Origin: Homalodisca vitripennis
Taxonomy: Eukaryota; Arthropoda; Insecta; Hemiptera; Cicadellidae
NCBI RefSeq assembly: GCF_021130785.1
Contig: NW_025777635.1
Location: 1 to 64,000 of the forward strand
DNA length: 64,000 nucleotides
Reading direction: 5' to 3'
The position numbers and the translations under genes were made by a program. This document shows positions 1 through 13,649 of this stretch, one piece after another. The notes under the pieces were generated by a model. The model worked only from the letters and a program-made list of their open reading frames with translations, ran no database searches and was not told where the DNA came from. Each line of letters begins with the position of its first letter. Position 1 is the stretch's first letter.

Positions 1-94
1 TTTATATTGATGCTGTTTTGTTTTAAAATTAAACACTAACTGAAGAAGTTTTTTTTTATTATTACTTCCAGACAAGGTAGAGGATATTGTTACT

Positions 95-192
95 ATTCGA
101 AAAACAAGGGAACGTGCGCCGAACCAGACACCCGAACTCGGGCCCTCCTAAGTTGTAAAGCTGAGATAGTATTACTCAGCTACCGGTAGAAG
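95..192 (-). repeat. tRNA-derived SINE, copy 1
   Basis: Read on the minus strand, this begins with a box A-like TAGCTGAGTAATAC and, about 40 bases on, has a box B-like GAGTTCGGGTGTC, the internal RNA polymerase III promoter layout of a tRNA. The sequence between and around the boxes resembles the copy at 52390-52540, so the two look like one SINE family. No folded tRNA with a paired acceptor stem is evident, so this is a retroposon rather than a tRNA gene. The A/T-rich stretch at 50-60 may be its tail. Confidence 0.5.
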
Positions 193-544
193 GTTTATAC
201 TAACACCATCATTCTGGTAATCTATTTCTGCAGATTGTGCCTTCTTGATAATTATGCAAAGTAATCCTTTTGTATAATAATATACTATAATACATATTGC
301 TTATATTGCATTAATTTTGCTATACTGCAAAATTCTTGTCTTGAAATGGAAAAGATAAGATTAATTAATTTTAAACGAAAACCTTTAAGAATTTGAAAAT
401 TGTCCAGTACGCATCTTATAACTGTCAAACTTAATTGTTGCCTGATTTTGTTTCGTGTAACTATCGGAGTGTAACCAAACAAAATAAATGAAAATATTTT
501 TTTTGCAAAACGATGTTACAAATTAAATTATTACATAATTTGAA

Positions 545-1715
545 ACACAATTAGTGGTTTAATTTAGTATTAGTCCCAGTCATTATGAACTACTTTCAGC
601 TTTATGTTAGTATTAAATGCTACGTAACCGAAATAAAGGGAAAGAAGATCTAAAGAGACAAAGCTAAAGAAAATTGTTTTCGTAAACAATTTTCGATTCT
701 ATCAGCTGTATGAATCAGATTTCAAAATTCATATGCGGTCGTTAAATATCTTGGAAAATATTAAAGCTGAATCTGCATGCACGCTTTTAGTTACGTGAAG
801 AAGTTAAAACACAAGCCCAAAGCGCAAAACATAACCGACATACCACAGATAAAATCAACAAACAAACAATTATGTTTTCCTTTTAGATCAAGCTATATAC
901 ATTTTAATATGCTGATTGATTTATTATACAATCATAAATATACTGTACTGGTCTGATCTACCTGCCGGTGTCTACGTTCAACCACGGTTTGCCAACTGAC
1001 TCTCCCAACCAATATGTCTTGTGACTTATTATACGATAAATTGTTCCGATATAACTAGGATTCAAACTGCGCACTTTGGATGATAAAGACATAGTTTATA
1101 GGAGGAACTATTATTTAGTTGGTCGCTATTTTAGTATTAGACATCATAACATCACTTTCAACTTTAATGTTAAATCTTATGCTAACTACCGATTACAGGG
1201 AAGATATCTATGAAACATAGGTAATGTAAGTATTGTTTTTCGTAAAGAAATAATTCTATACTACAATGGAACTATTTCAGATTCAAAATTCACAAACTAT
1301 TGGAATACCTTAGAAAATATTAAGCCGATTCTGCATCGCATGCTTTCAAGTAGTAAGGATATTATAGAGATTAAAAACAGCTCAAAACCCAAATGTCAAA
1401 ACGAACGTACCATGACAATTTTACGTAGAAACGTACAGTGGGGATTTATTTTGCATAGTAATCACCCTAGTGCAAGGTAATAAAAAGTAGTGAGCAGATC
1501 AAAAACATACATTTCATCTTTAATATTAAACTAAGTTTATTTTTTTATAATAGTTTTTGGACACTTATTGAATTTATTTTATACATCAATAAATAAATTA
1601 TATGCATTGGTCCAGTGATATTGTGGCTGTGATAAAAAGCTCCAAGAAAACTAGGAATAAACTACGCATACTATGATATACAAAACAATAAAATGAACTT
1701 ACTGTAGTTCCTGGT
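545..1715. repeat. Diverged tandem duplication, unit about 0.57-0.6 kb
   Basis: Two adjacent head-to-tail copies are visible, roughly 545-1125 and 1126-1715. Shared landmarks are CAGATTTCAAAATTC near 717 against CAGATTCAAAATTC near 1278, GAAAATATTAA near 755 and 1312, a TTATACAATCATAAAT / TTATACATCAATAAAT pair near 925 and 1578, and AACTAGGATTCAAACT / AACTAGGAATAAACT near 1054 and 1652. Offset grows from about 556 to 600 bases, so indels have accumulated. Neither copy has a coding frame. The right edge, with GGTCCCTGGTCCC near 1710, resembles the CCAGGACCAGGA core of the R1 repeat in reverse, so the unit may itself be a decayed R1 piece. Confidence 0.6.
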
Positions 1716-2061
1716 CCCTGGTCCCTTGTATATGAGCCTCAATATCGTTATTCCCTTGTTCGGCTGGTTTTCCGAGTACGTGTGATTAGAGTGAATTTGT
1801 AATATAGAGTATTGAAAGCAAATTCAGAAAATATTGAAATAACCTATAAACTTTTTCTTCCGTTGTTTCCATGGGATATACGTAAATTTGGATGTGTACA
1901 TCTGTCAGGGGACCCATATCTACCTGGATTCATCTTTAGGGACATTGTTTTAATATTTTATCCTGCGCCAAGTGGAAAATTCCTTTAATAAATCGTATAG
2001 ACGTAACCAACAAAGATGCGTATGCACTAATTTTTCTGCTGGGTGTGTTATTGCCAGTTCT

Positions 2062-2236
2062 AAATGATACCACCAAGAAAACCAACAAAAAAAACAAAAA
2101 AAAAACCACATCAACAAAAGCACAAAAAAAACAAAACAAAAAAGAAAAAACAACTAACCAAAAAAAACAAAACCCAAAAAAAAAAAAAAACACAACCCAA
2201 AACACCACCACCAAAAAGCACACACAAAACCAAAAG
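2062..2236. repeat. A/C-only low-complexity tract
   Basis: About 170 bases are almost entirely A and C on the + strand, with only a few G and T. The complementary strand is therefore a T/G tract. Open frames on both strands here arise because the composition lacks stop codons; they are lysine/threonine-rich or phenylalanine/valine-rich and are not genes. Confidence 0.85.
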
Positions 2237-4429
2237 CATACCTACCGACAAAAGCATTTACGAGTATAAGCAGAACAGCCTTTAGTTATGTTAACATTTA
2301 TACGACATCCTATTCTCTGAAATATGAAATTAAAAGGTCAGTCAAAACTTGAATTGGTGGCGGGAAATAATAAAAAATAATTACAAATAAGTACTATAAA
2401 AATATTTAAGCGATATGTTTATAAAACATAACTGTTTTTTGATTAAAAAACTATTTAACAACAAATTAATATATACTGTCAGGACACGTAAGTGGATAGT
2501 GATATCCAGCGTCAGCTATTGATATGGAAAGACTAAATTAGCAATTTTCAGCCAAGTATTTGCTACCGATATTATCAAAAACTGTCACATGTTTTTTTGT
2601 ATTTATATAAAGGATGAACCATACGACATTTTAAATCTGTAAATTGCTCTTTGTAAAATACAACTGCATACCTAATTTTTAATGTTTTCACTCTTAACCC
2701 CTTCGGTCAATAAAAGTTCCCAGCGTGCCCTAGTCTAAACTTGAACTAAGGTTTTTATATCAATTACTTTAATACTTTCTAAACCCTGCCAACAACAAAG
2801 AGAACCATAGCTATATTGATTATACAACTTCAATTACCTTTTACTTCTCGAACATGTTTTTTCTATTGTGAAAAACTCACTTTAAATCCGAATAAGGGTT
2901 TTAACATGTGAAAATTAGTACAAAAAAATTGGTAGCTTGACCAAGTTGTTAATTTATACAAAAAGATATTCGCCTAGCGCCATATCGTAATTAATTAGAT
3001 TTGGCAAAAAAGAGTTTTGTTTTAACTAAATATTACCTTAAATGTTATTTACAAAATGGAGCAAGCACATTCTTGTGATTTTAATGTTTTGTTGATATAG
3101 TATATATATATATATATATATGTTTATGTCCATTTAATTTCATGCTTTGTTATTCCAAAGTAATAAGTATAAATTTTAATATTTATTTTTATTACATTTT
3201 TTTTAACATTTCTAGCTAATGCATCATTTACGGATGTAGAATGATGCATTGACATTTTAAACACATTAAGATATGCATTCAATTATAATGCTTGCTAACA
3301 CGGACGATACATAATTTACTAACTTCTCAGTCAGAACTTGTTGGAAGCTGACTAGCTATAAAAATTTTGGAGAGCAGACGTGAAGTTACACTTCCTTATA
3401 CGTAAAATAATATGTGAAATTAAAACAAATATATTATTATTATATTCTTCCACTTTTAATTTACGTGTTTTGCAATAGGGTTCGCTGGGTTTGCATGCAG
3501 CATGCCATAAAATTGTGAACCGTCTATAGCAATATTTTCACCTTACGAGATAACCTGTGGATGGGTTAAACATACAATTATACCAAGAAAGTAAATTTTA
3601 ATCATCATGGTAACCAAAAAGAGAATTCGTGTGAGTTTACTATGTTCAATGGTAGGCTTCTATGTACTGCGCTCAGCACTAATTCCAAGGTTAGCCAGCA
3701 CCCATTATATAATTCATTAATTATGACAGTCTTTTAAGTAGAAACCTCATGCAAGGTTTTAATATCAGTACCTCAAAATAAAATTTCTGGTAAGGAAAAA
3801 CGTGAGGGTATGCTAACACACAAAGGTGTGCAATGGGAATCATCTATTGCAAGTTAAAAGTTACATTGAGCACAATAAATTAATAATTTCTTTGTACTCT
3901 GTTAAATAAATTTGGAATTACAATATCACAATGATAGTATGCAGTTTCTATGACTATTTATTAATTCCACCAATCGTGGTTGCAAATAAGGAACTATAAA
4001 TATATTCGCTCTGCCAAATCCCATACGATTGACCTGATGCAATTACTATCAAAAACATAAGTAACGCAGGCTATGTTTGGAAAAGCTGATTCTATGTACG
4101 TGTTTAGTTAGGTCTAGTCCTACTCTTTCTCCTCTATATGTGGCAGCAACTGTAAATCAACCATCTTCCACACCAAGCAAATATTACGTGAAATCAAATC
4201 TTCTAAACAGTTACACATCTTATGGTGAGAAGGATGATTCAGCAGTGAGGCTAGTGAATGTTAAGTGGTTAAACCCGTGGGTGGGGTTTTCCCTTTTAAC
4301 ATTTTTCGTTTCCCGGTTACAAAATTATTTTTGGATCGCTTTTCGATGAACCATGACTCCGAGATTTAAGAAGTCTCAAAAAAAAAAAAAATAAAAAGGC
4401 ATCACATTTTAGACGCTGCAATATAGAAG
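2237..4429. other. AT-rich non-coding stretch
   Basis: No coding frame or recognised element was found. It contains a (TA)n microsatellite at about 3100-3121 and a perfect hairpin at 3218-3250, listed separately. An open frame at 4077-4349 has no similarity I recognise and no convincing start. Confidence 0.5.
3218..3250. repeat. Perfect 11-bp hairpin
   Basis: AATGCATCATT at 3218-3228 is exactly reverse-complemented by AATGATGCATT at 3240-3250, with an 11-base loop. It sits in AT-rich non-coding DNA. It may be the remains of a foldback element or chance. Confidence 0.6.
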
Positions 4430-7400
4430 ACGCTGAACTCGAGCTAAACTCAACAATACGTATTGAATCAGCCCCCTTCCCCTATCTTATCTGCGTTTTT
4501 ATTGAAGACTTCAGTAGCTCCTCACCGCGCTTTTGGATCGTGTCAACATCGTAGTGCACTTTAGTTGTTGTACCTGATGAGACATGAGGATAGCACGGTG
4601 GCATAATGAAAATAAATGATCATTAAGTCTGGAAAAAAAATTAATCATGAGAATAATGAATAAAGCAACCCTGAAACTCTTTATACCGGAACGCCTCTCA
4701 GTAGCTCGATGTTCCCTCACCCGTCTCCCATTGCTATCCCTTCAGCTCTCTCTTCAGCCAGTGGAACAAAAATATAATTACAGAGCTATGTCAGGGGCTG
4801 TAAGTAGATTGGGGCAACCACGGGGGTCTTGGTTCTGGGTTGGGTAGTTGGCAACTAAGAAAAGCCGTTGTGGCTGGTGCGGGCATCTTTGTTGCAAAGC
4901 TTGAAGTGAAGATGGACGTTTAATAGACAGGCCGAGACGCGGGCGATCCGGTTTTTTTTTTTCAGTCCTCAAGCAACAGCACTCCAGATAAAGGACTGGC
5001 GTTTGACAGTTTCTTTTCTTGCGGGTACAAACTCAAAATGGACGAGTATACCGAACGTCAAGGAAGACTAACAGTATTATTTTGATACGAAGGACCAATG
5101 CTCTTGTGACACTTTTTGGGGTTCGGGAGAGGAAATGTTTTGTACCATAACGGAGCTCTATTCTTTCGGATTTAAATGAGTTTTAATTTGTCCTGAATGC
5201 TTTGTATTGCAAATTTCTAAAGAAAATGTTTGACCTTCGGTTAATTCAGGCAATGGGTCACCTCCAGTTGGGGTTGCTCCTCACGTCGATTTAAGAAGTT
5301 TAGCCTGACACAGTTATTCTGCAAAAACGACTTATTTATTTTGTCCCATGAAACTGAAAATTTTATTATTTATCATTTACAAAAAGAGGAATTTCATTAT
5401 AAAAAATTAATATTATAATCTAATTATTGCATTCCTATTACTGCATAAATTAAATTGCACATTATTTATCTTTTGTATTGTGGAAGAGAGCTCCTGGCGT
5501 GGATTTTCTGTAACTAACAGAATTACGTTAAATCTTCTAGACCAAATTTAAGGTCACCAAACTGTTTGGTTGCTGTTTTTAATTTTTGAGAATATATCAA
5601 TTAAAACCACAAATAATTGGTTCACTTTTATATCTTAAATAAAAAGTCCAACGACTAATTTTTAACTGCATTAACGATTTTTTGTGCTTACTCTAGCAAC
5701 GCTTAGAAATATTGTTGTAAAAGACAAATTAGAAAATGCTTCCTCATAAACAATATATACATAGTTTTTATAAAAATTAACGCGAAAACTTCCAATATCA
5801 TATTGGTGTCCCATTCTGTACGAAATATTGTAAACTGCATTCTCCCTGTAACTGTTTGGGCTACTTAAGGAGGATTATACATAGCACCCAAACACGAATT
5901 AGTAGCTTTAAAACACTAACAGATGAAGGTGTAATTTACTATTTATTTTTATGACTTCTGTTAGCACGTATATATAATATATATCTGATGTTCTCGTGCT
6001 TTAAAAAATCCGCTAAAACTAAGATTTTGAAACTTGCTTTGTGTAACGAGAAAAAGGTGAGTAAAACATGGGAACTACGATTTATAATGAATTAAAGTAA
6101 CTAATCCTTGCAAGTCTCCTGCCCTGGGTCCCTGCCTTCTGGCCCATCACAATCGTGTTCCTGGTATTACTCTCCAAGATGACCTCAGCTGTGAATTGTG
6201 AGCGGAAAGTTTTGAAAAATGCAGCGACAACAAAAAACCCCCCCTTTTTTAAAAATTATTTTTAAAACATTAAATTATAAACCGCCATGTTTGTTTCCGA
6301 TGGATATTAAATAAATATTTTACTGAAACTGCTGATTATAACGTTTTTCACCTGTCCCTTATATTGCTGACGTCCACGGCTTACTAATAAAACTAAACGC
6401 TTGTTTGCCGGAGTTACCCCAAACACTTATATTTTAGGGGCAAAAACGGGCAAATAAAACTTAAGTATAAAGATTCTAATAATTTTTTTTCCCCCTCTGT
6501 TTTCTGATGTATGTGCTATTTTGTTGGTGTTTGGATGCAATATCCAGGGGACAAAATTGTTTGAAATGACATGTTATACTATTACTAATTATTCTACAAT
6601 AGTTTATATTTATAAATGCAAACTCTTTTGTAAATGAATTTTGGATGTGTAATAATCACGCTAACCCTATTGGGCAGATTTTAACCAAACTTAAAAATCA
6701 AAGACTATTACTTATATATACAAAGAAAACGTATGCGCATTTGTATTTTTAAAAGTATTCCTTACAAAACTAATTGGTGCGAAATTTGTATAATATTTAG
6801 TAAATTAAAATATGAACTAAATTTTAAAATTTAACAATGTAGTATTTCGCTGCTTATCTCGTGCGACAAGGACGCAGTGTAATTCAAGTATTTTGTATTT
6901 CAATAATATTACAAGTCATAGTAAGATGAAAATTGAAATAGCAAGTAAGAAATATATGTATTTATATAAATAGCAGCAATGACATATTAAACCAATTTAA
7001 CATATTCTCCTATCTTATAAAACACTTACCTTTAGCTTGTAATAAAGTAAAAACCCAGGTATTACAATTTAGGTACATTCACAAAACTAAGGGTTTATTT
7101 TAAAGAATAAAACAAAAGTTTGTCTTTGCTGAAACAAAAAATTTATTAAATTTTCGGTAAATATTTTTTTGGGCTTTTAATTTATAATCAAATGCTTAAC
7201 TAACTCAAAAGTTTTTTGGCAAGTAAACTACGTTTTAAATGGGCTATTGTCCACTGTATATTTTAAATCAGAAATCAAGAATGAGGAATTTATCAGATAT
7301 ATGCTTTTCTCCAAAAACTGTTTAAAGTGTTAAACCACAAAGAGGACTCACTAAAATTTACAATATAGTAATTTTTTCGAATGCAATTACATTTATACAT

Positions 7401-8110
7401 ATATCAACATTTGAAACCATCTTTTCATAAATTAATTACGGTTCCAGTTTTGTTGTAAATTATATTGCAAATCTTACAACGCATAATGTCGCAAATAATT
7501 TCAAAACGCATATAAATTTTCTTAGGGGGTTATAGTTTTTTATACGTTCCAAATAAAATGTAAGAGATCACAAGAGTATGGCGTTGATCCTGTTGAAACC
7601 CCCTTGAACACATCCTTCGTTGAAAACATGTTCCTGAAGAATTTGTGAAAGGAAAATCGTTGAAGTTATAATGTTCTGAAATCATGAGTAATACACAATT
7701 ATACCTGAATCAGCATTGCAATTTTACTATTATTTTATAACGTAAGATTAGAGAAGGCCCTTCCTACTAATGTGGGTATACAATCCAACTAGTCATAAAC
7801 TAAATATACAAACGTGCAATAGTATGACAAACCAAAGGCAGTAACCGGTCAGGTCGGAGCTTATTGCCCGACAGGATATCCTTAGGTTGCAAAAGCCGAT
7901 CCGGATCCGACCAGTATTTAAACCACAAAACAAAAACCTCAAACGGTTGTCAAGGTTTAATCCCGTAGATATAAAGCAAACCTGCAAATAGCTTTGGCTC
8001 AAGACAAAAAGACCCTCCTATCAGATACCTGCTATTTTCAAATGTTCTGTCTGCTTGTAAGCAAGTGTCATCTCGACAACGAAATTGTGGCAGGCAACTT
8101 CCAAACTTCA
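4430..8110 (-). repeat. Large non-coding repeat R1, arm A
   Basis: About 3.7 kb that matches, in reverse complement and in the same order, the segment 55690-59565. Landmarks include CTCGAGCTAAACTC near 4438, the CCACGGGGGTCTTGG/GGGTTGGGTA block near 4817-4848, GCGGGCGATCCGG near 4938, GGAAGAGAGCTCCTGGCGTGGATTT near 5482, the CTGGCCCATCACAATCGTGTTCCTGG core near 6138, TTGGATGCAATATCCAGGGG near 6532 and ACCTAAGGATATCC-like sequence near 7880. Identity is moderate, with many indels. No coding domain is recognisable in any frame; the few open frames are short and not conserved between arms. I cannot name the family. It could be a decayed non-autonomous transposon or a long-period tandem repeat. 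Confidence 0.75.
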
Positions 8111-9429
8111 TTACTTACATATTCTTACAATATCAGTAAGTATCCATAACACGCATTTACTAAAGTCAATAACTACAATATAACATACGCAAAAAAGGTA
8201 GTAACTCAAAATATACCTAGCAAAGTAAGTAAATATCACGTTATCACCAACCACAATAACAATTACAAAACAGCCGCCGATGGACAAAAACCAACAACAT
8301 CAGCAAAATCAAAGTTCACAGTTATTATGTCTACAAGCTATAACAACTTTATACAAAACTTAAAACTTTTGTGTTATTTTTGTGACTGTGATTACAATTG
8401 TTTTTATAAAAAAAGAGTAGCGACCTGAGTATGACTTCCAATATACAAATAATGGTAAAGTAGGTCTAATTATAATTACTAAGAGACAATTCAATAAATA
8501 AATTAACAAAAAATTTACTTTACTATTCAAAGAGGACGTTTTAAACCCTTGATATTGCAGGTTGACCATAAATATTAAAATTTTTTTCTTTATCTTTAAT
8601 ATAAACAATTTAGGAGTACGCCAAACCAAACGTTGCCTCTCCATGCAAAACTCAAACTTGTCCATGTTAAAAGTTGAATTAAAAATTATACCCATACAAA
8701 AAATTACCCACGAAAATTATACTAAAATTATCATAAAAATGTAATTACATTCCCTTTTAAAAATCAATTTTCGGGAATCAATAAGTAGTTCAATAAACCA
8801 CCACAGTTTTTTATTAGATGGTTTGTTTTATATTATGTTAATAAAAACTATAAATAATATTAAAATTCAATTGTTGATGGAACTTCAATAAAAAATCTTA
8901 GTCGTAGAAATAAATGGCCCGTGAATTACCGCACTCAGATGAGCCACGGTTCACAGGTTAACGATACGCCTGAACTGTCGTCTGCGAGATTTTAAATGAT
9001 GAATTTCCAGCAAAATGTGCAGAGGGCCATATTATAACTACAGCAGCAATTTATATTATTTTAAAGGAAGGAACGTACTTCCATGAAATGTGCCAATTTA
9101 AATTAGGACTGCAACTGTAATTAGTCGAAATAATCGTACATTTTTCAAGATGTAAGAAAATTTTCAATTTCTTGAATTACACTATTTGTAGTTGGCAAAT
9201 TTTCGTAATTTTTAAGTTATACATTTAAATATATTATTTTCAGACAGTTTATTAAGACTCGTATTAACTGCGTTTTTGTATGAATAATGTATCTATGCAA
9301 GTATTGTATTTAAAGTCAATTGATTGAATTTAATTGAGTCAATTAAATAGACAACGCGATGGGTCCTTAGATAAATCACAGAGATAACCCACAAGCTTTG
9401 GTCTAAGTTTTAAAATTAAAGCGGTTAGC
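8111..9429. other. AT-rich non-coding stretch
   Basis: I see no gene or recognised element. An overlapping pair of open frames at 8360-8744, one on each strand, is low-complexity AT-rich sequence without a recognisable domain. Confidence 0.5.
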
Positions 9430-10080
9430 TGTCTTGGCTTTTAACAAGTCCACTCCACACAAACAACTTTGTCACATGATACGCTTTTACAAGGCTGCAA
9501 TAAAGTTAAGATCCTGTAACATTAAGTCCCAGTTCACCTTCCTGTTAGTGCAGCATTTTAAATCTGATGCAGTGTTTGTTTTGAAACATTTCTTCGTCAC
9601 CGATTATTTTTTTTGATCCCTTCAATACTAAGATTCCAGGAGTCTGGTCAGACTTCAGATGTCATGCACTTAACTGTAGCTAAACTCAAGATTTAACATT
9701 GAATCAAAACCTTTACCATTAGACCTACTTTTATATGTAGAAAACGTCCTCCGCGCTTTGCGATCCATGGTCTAAAAGAAAACATCTTTTAGGGCACTCT
9801 AATTGTTGTAACTTGATGGAGACAAATTAGAATACATATTTTACCTATAATGCGCACTAATGTTTTTTGTAGTCTAGAGGTCTTAGATGTGCAAATGACG
9901 CAAAAATTTTCGCCTTTGAGCCTTCTCGCCGTCCGACTTTTTTTTTTGCATCTCTCTTTAGACGAAACACGTCTGGACTTCCAACTAGTCCGAGTCCTGT
10001 GACAGTGTTCACCACTGTTACAGGAGTTTTAAACCCCCAGTAAATCTCACATTTGAATACATCAATTATTTTTATATCTA
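9430..10080 (-). repeat. Partial R1 copy
   Basis: Two blocks match arm A in the same order. CCTCCGCGCTTTGCGATCC near 9749 resembles CCTCACCGCGCTTTTGGATC near 4519, and CTCGCCGTCCGACTTTTTTTTTT near 9927 resembles GCGGGCGATCCGGTTTTTTTTT near 4938. Its left part, ACTTTGTCACATGATACGCTTTTAC near 9467, also resembles sequence near 49579, so more than one repeat may be nested here. No coding potential is seen. Confidence 0.5.
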
Positions 10081-12519
10081 ATCATATATATAATTTTAAT
10101 AAACATATTACCTAGTTGAAAATAAGTCAAAAACCCAATATGGAATCTCATAACCACATTACGCAAGAGGATAAACAACGCTAATTTTTGTTCAAAGACC
10201 AGATTTTTGTTTACTCGATAATTTCATATAGGGTATATATATAAATATAATTTATAATATATGATTTATTATTGGAAATTATAATAGCAAAAATAGATGT
10301 AACTGTTTAATGGAATCACAGCGCATGGTTTATAATAAGAAAATGATGTTTACAATATAAGTAATCATGAGTTTTATAAAGTTATCATGAAGTGAGGTTT
10401 AGGTCATATTTCCATACTCTATTTCAACTGGAAGGATAATAGCATCGCAACTTCACAGTATAGTTATTTCCTCTATCAATGACATTTAAAACTTGTGTTT
10501 TTAGTGATTTTTATCGCATTTTCTTGTTCAAATAAGTTAAGATCACGTATGTAGTTGATCCTAAGAAGGAAAATTTATTATTATATATAGATACGCAAAC
10601 GATCCAATTCTGAGGATTATCCTATTCTGATGAGTGGCTCCTCAGAATGGTACCGTGAATGTATAATTTGTTCTGAGTCGTCAGAAAGGGATCATGTATG
10701 TACTAAATTATTTCTCACCTAAATTTATACTGACTTTAAACTTTAAACCATAAATAACTCGCTAAACACTTTACTGTTGCTAGAGCTTTAAATACACGTG
10801 TGTCTGGTTTTAAAGGTGTAAAACCAAGTGGATACCGAGTTGTATAACTTTTGTAATAATTTCTAAAATGTCTAGTTATTGAGCCCAGACGATCTTGAGG
10901 TAAAACCCACGAAAACAATTTTCAGAACACTATTACGGGACATTATATACAGAATACACTCGTGAATTTAACGAAATTTCGCTTTGTGTTTTTTATGGTT
11001 TTGTTCTAAGATAAAGGTACAATTTTAATGAAACAGAAAAGGCCAAAGCTTTTAGGGTGAAATAAATTACTCAAAAATCTAGATTTGAGTAGAGACAAAA
11101 ACCTGTCACCTAGTTACATGAGCTGAAAAGTGTGTTAATATGGATTATATAAAAACTATGTTATAGATATTTTATGACTAATGTCTTAACAACGGTCGAT
11201 ATTAAACATGTTTTGAGAGGTTGACACCTATCTGAATAGGACTGTTATTTGTTATGAAAGTCTTTTTACTCATCTTGATATAAGTGTTTATTTGGATTAA
11301 ACTCAAATAAGTGTGTACATGTAAACATTCTCTTACTACGTAGATAGATATGTATCATTAAGAATACGGCCGCAATTCTTAACGCATCTTTAAGATTGAC
11401 CTTGCAACAGTATAGCAGACTCTGACCGTTAGATCGCATCATCGTTTCCTGTTTTCTGCGATAAGCAGCCCGCTGGCCCACCATTCCACTTCCACTCCAA
11501 GTACTCGGAATCAATTATCTCTCCCACCTGTTTATCTCTCTCTCTGTCCTTCGACCTTCCTGAACCCTACATCTGGCAGTTTCTAAAGTAGCAGTGTACT
11601 ATTTGATATTAGTTCTCTTAGAAATTCGTTAAAAATATTTTTACACTCAATTCATCAAGTAATCTGTATTGCTGTCTTCATAAAATTCTGAAGTTTATTT
11701 ATGTACCAATAAATATACTCTTGTGACTAGGTTACAGTTTGGTCTTCTAAAGACGGAGCTAGGTCAAGGCGATCTCTCTCACCCGCTAATCATGTCACTT
11801 TAAAACGTTTACCACATTAAAACATACTCCAATATTATCCCTGAAACAATTTGTTACTATGTTCTTGGGTAATATTCACTCATGTATTAGAGTGAAAGAC
11901 ACATTATTATACTTTATTTTTGTGGACTGTGACAACCAAAATTATGGAGAAAACACCGATTTGTCTTAAAATTTTAAGTTTTTTTTCCATTTTAACACAT
12001 CATTAAAAAAACAGTAGGCCTACTTGTGCCACAGTATTTGTTGTATTTGTCTTGAAGAAAGGTGTATTAAAAAGTAATTAATGTTCCTTAACTCTTACAA
12101 AACCTATTATTAGCACCTATTTTGATGAACTGTATATTTATTTATTACTAACCGTCTTTCCTTGTGAGTATCATCAATCTATGAGGCCAGATTTATTTTT
12201 CAATTCCAAATAAAAAGAATATATGTATCTTTTATTGTAAGAGGGAATATGTTTAATAACTATAAAGTATTTTAACTTGTTCCCTATTATAAGAATTCTT
12301 TACTACTGAAGTCATGTAATTAACATTAATGTAGGTTTATTTATGTAAAACAATATGCATGTAAAGTATATTTAATATAGTCAAAAAAACTTTTTTTTAA
12401 TTGTCTCCATCAATAAGCAATGCTACAGGTTTAGATATATTTATATGTATAATACAATGTACTCAATGCTTTTCTCAAAAAACAAATGAAGGTGCAGATA
12501 AAGCGAGGTACATTTTAGA
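10081..12519. other. AT-rich non-coding stretch
   Basis: No gene could be supported. It holds one short hairpin repeat (10606-10690, listed separately). A minus-strand open frame at 11266-11514 (82 codons, no ATG start) and a pyrimidine-rich run near 11517-11560 were noted but match nothing I know. Confidence 0.45.
10606..10692 (+). repeat. Short hairpin repeat, copy 1
   Basis: CCTATTCTGATGAG is followed by CTCAGAATGG and then CGTCAGAAAGGGA. ATTCTGA (10624-10630) pairs with TCAGAAT (10642-10648). The same arrangement, with the trailing GTCAGAAAGG motif, occurs at 44161-44242, so this is a shared dispersed repeat rather than chance. Its nature is unknown; a foldback or MITE remnant is possible. 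Confidence 0.5.
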
Positions 12520-12795
12520 CATGCTGCACCCGGCCCGCCCCGCACCGTGCCGCGAGCATCTTCAGAGTGCTCGCGCCCATGCTTTCATGTGTTAACATCT
12601 TTTGGGCTGTTTTGTGAACTGTCCGCTTTAAAGCGCGACGTGAGCTTGTGTCCCAGCCGGCGTTGCCATATCGTGCCCCGACGGGCGGCGCGGCGCGGCG
12701 GGTGTGGAGTTGGCGGGAGGGTGGGAGCGATGAAGCGGGCCAGTATCCCTGTGTCCCAATCTGTCGCGCTCAGCTCACTGTGCCTTCGGATAAGC
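12520..12795. promoter_or_regulatory. CpG-rich GC island, possible promoter or 5' exon
   Basis: Against a strongly AT-rich background, this ~270-base block is GC-rich and dense in CpG, for example GGCGGCGCGGCGCGGCGGG near 12684. It contains an 8-bp perfect inverted repeat, CGCGAGCA (12551-12558) and TGCTCGCG (12568-12575), and the palindrome CGCTTTAAAGCG at 12624-12635. Open frames on both strands overlap and are explained by GC content. Such islands in insect genomes often mark promoters or first exons of regulated genes, but no TATA box, start codon or splice site settles it here. It could also be a GC-rich piece of a mobile element. Confidence 0.35.
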
Positions 12796-13649
12796 AACTG
12801 AAATATCAGTAACAGCCATTCAAATTAAAGTTCCTTGGCATAAATGTAATGAGAGAAGCCGCATAGAGTTATATTGCACAACATTCGATAAACTGACGGA
12901 CTCGTTACAGTATTGGTTATTTCTAAATTGGCAACTCTTAAGATTTATACAGAAATAATGAATGGTCTCAAACAATATTACTGTATTTTCTGTGAATTAA
13001 ACCATTAATTAGAAATTATAGCATCGTAGGTACAAAGTTAAGACTGCATTGCTTTTCTTAAGTAGTCCTGGATTAGTTACAGCTTTTGGAGCACTGACCT
13101 AAACATTAAATATGACATTGATATAAACTGAGATAGAAAAATCAGTAACGAGAAAATGTATTATTTATTAATTCAATGCGAGAAGAATCTGACACTGTAT
13201 ATATAACAAACGAGGTATACACAATATTCACTACAAGTGTTATCGTTATTAATTACTTGTTATTATTTCAACTTCATAATGTAAATCAATATAAGAGTGC
13301 GTGTTAGTATTAGTAAGTAAGAGGTATGTTTTAGTAATATGATACAATTTTTATTAAATGGTATTATGACTTCCGTGTAGTATAACATAGCATTTATTAA
13401 AACAGAAAGTTGTAACTGGAGAAGATACGCAAGTGTTAAAAAATTCTGTTATTTGACGTTTTGAATTTCACAGTTATATTATTTTTCAAGAAATCTTCTA
13501 GAAAAATTTTGGTCAAGTTTATTTTTTCATTATTTGACTGTCAAGTTGTTGATTTGTACTATATGTTCTTTTACTAGCCAAATGAAGTTAGCATCCGCAA
13601 TATTAATTAATCGAATCATAACCTGATGTAGGAAAGTCATAAATTTAAA

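Noticed and set aside
1936..2285. Several overlapping open frames on both strands
   Set aside because: They are read from an A/C-only tract and its complement; composition alone removes stop codons.
2690..2735. piggyBac-type terminus (TTAACCCC...)
   Set aside because: Only TTAACCCC is suggestive; no matching second end or internal support was found.
11266..11514. 82-codon minus-strand gene
   Set aside because: It starts at TTG, has no domain or splice support, and could be chance.
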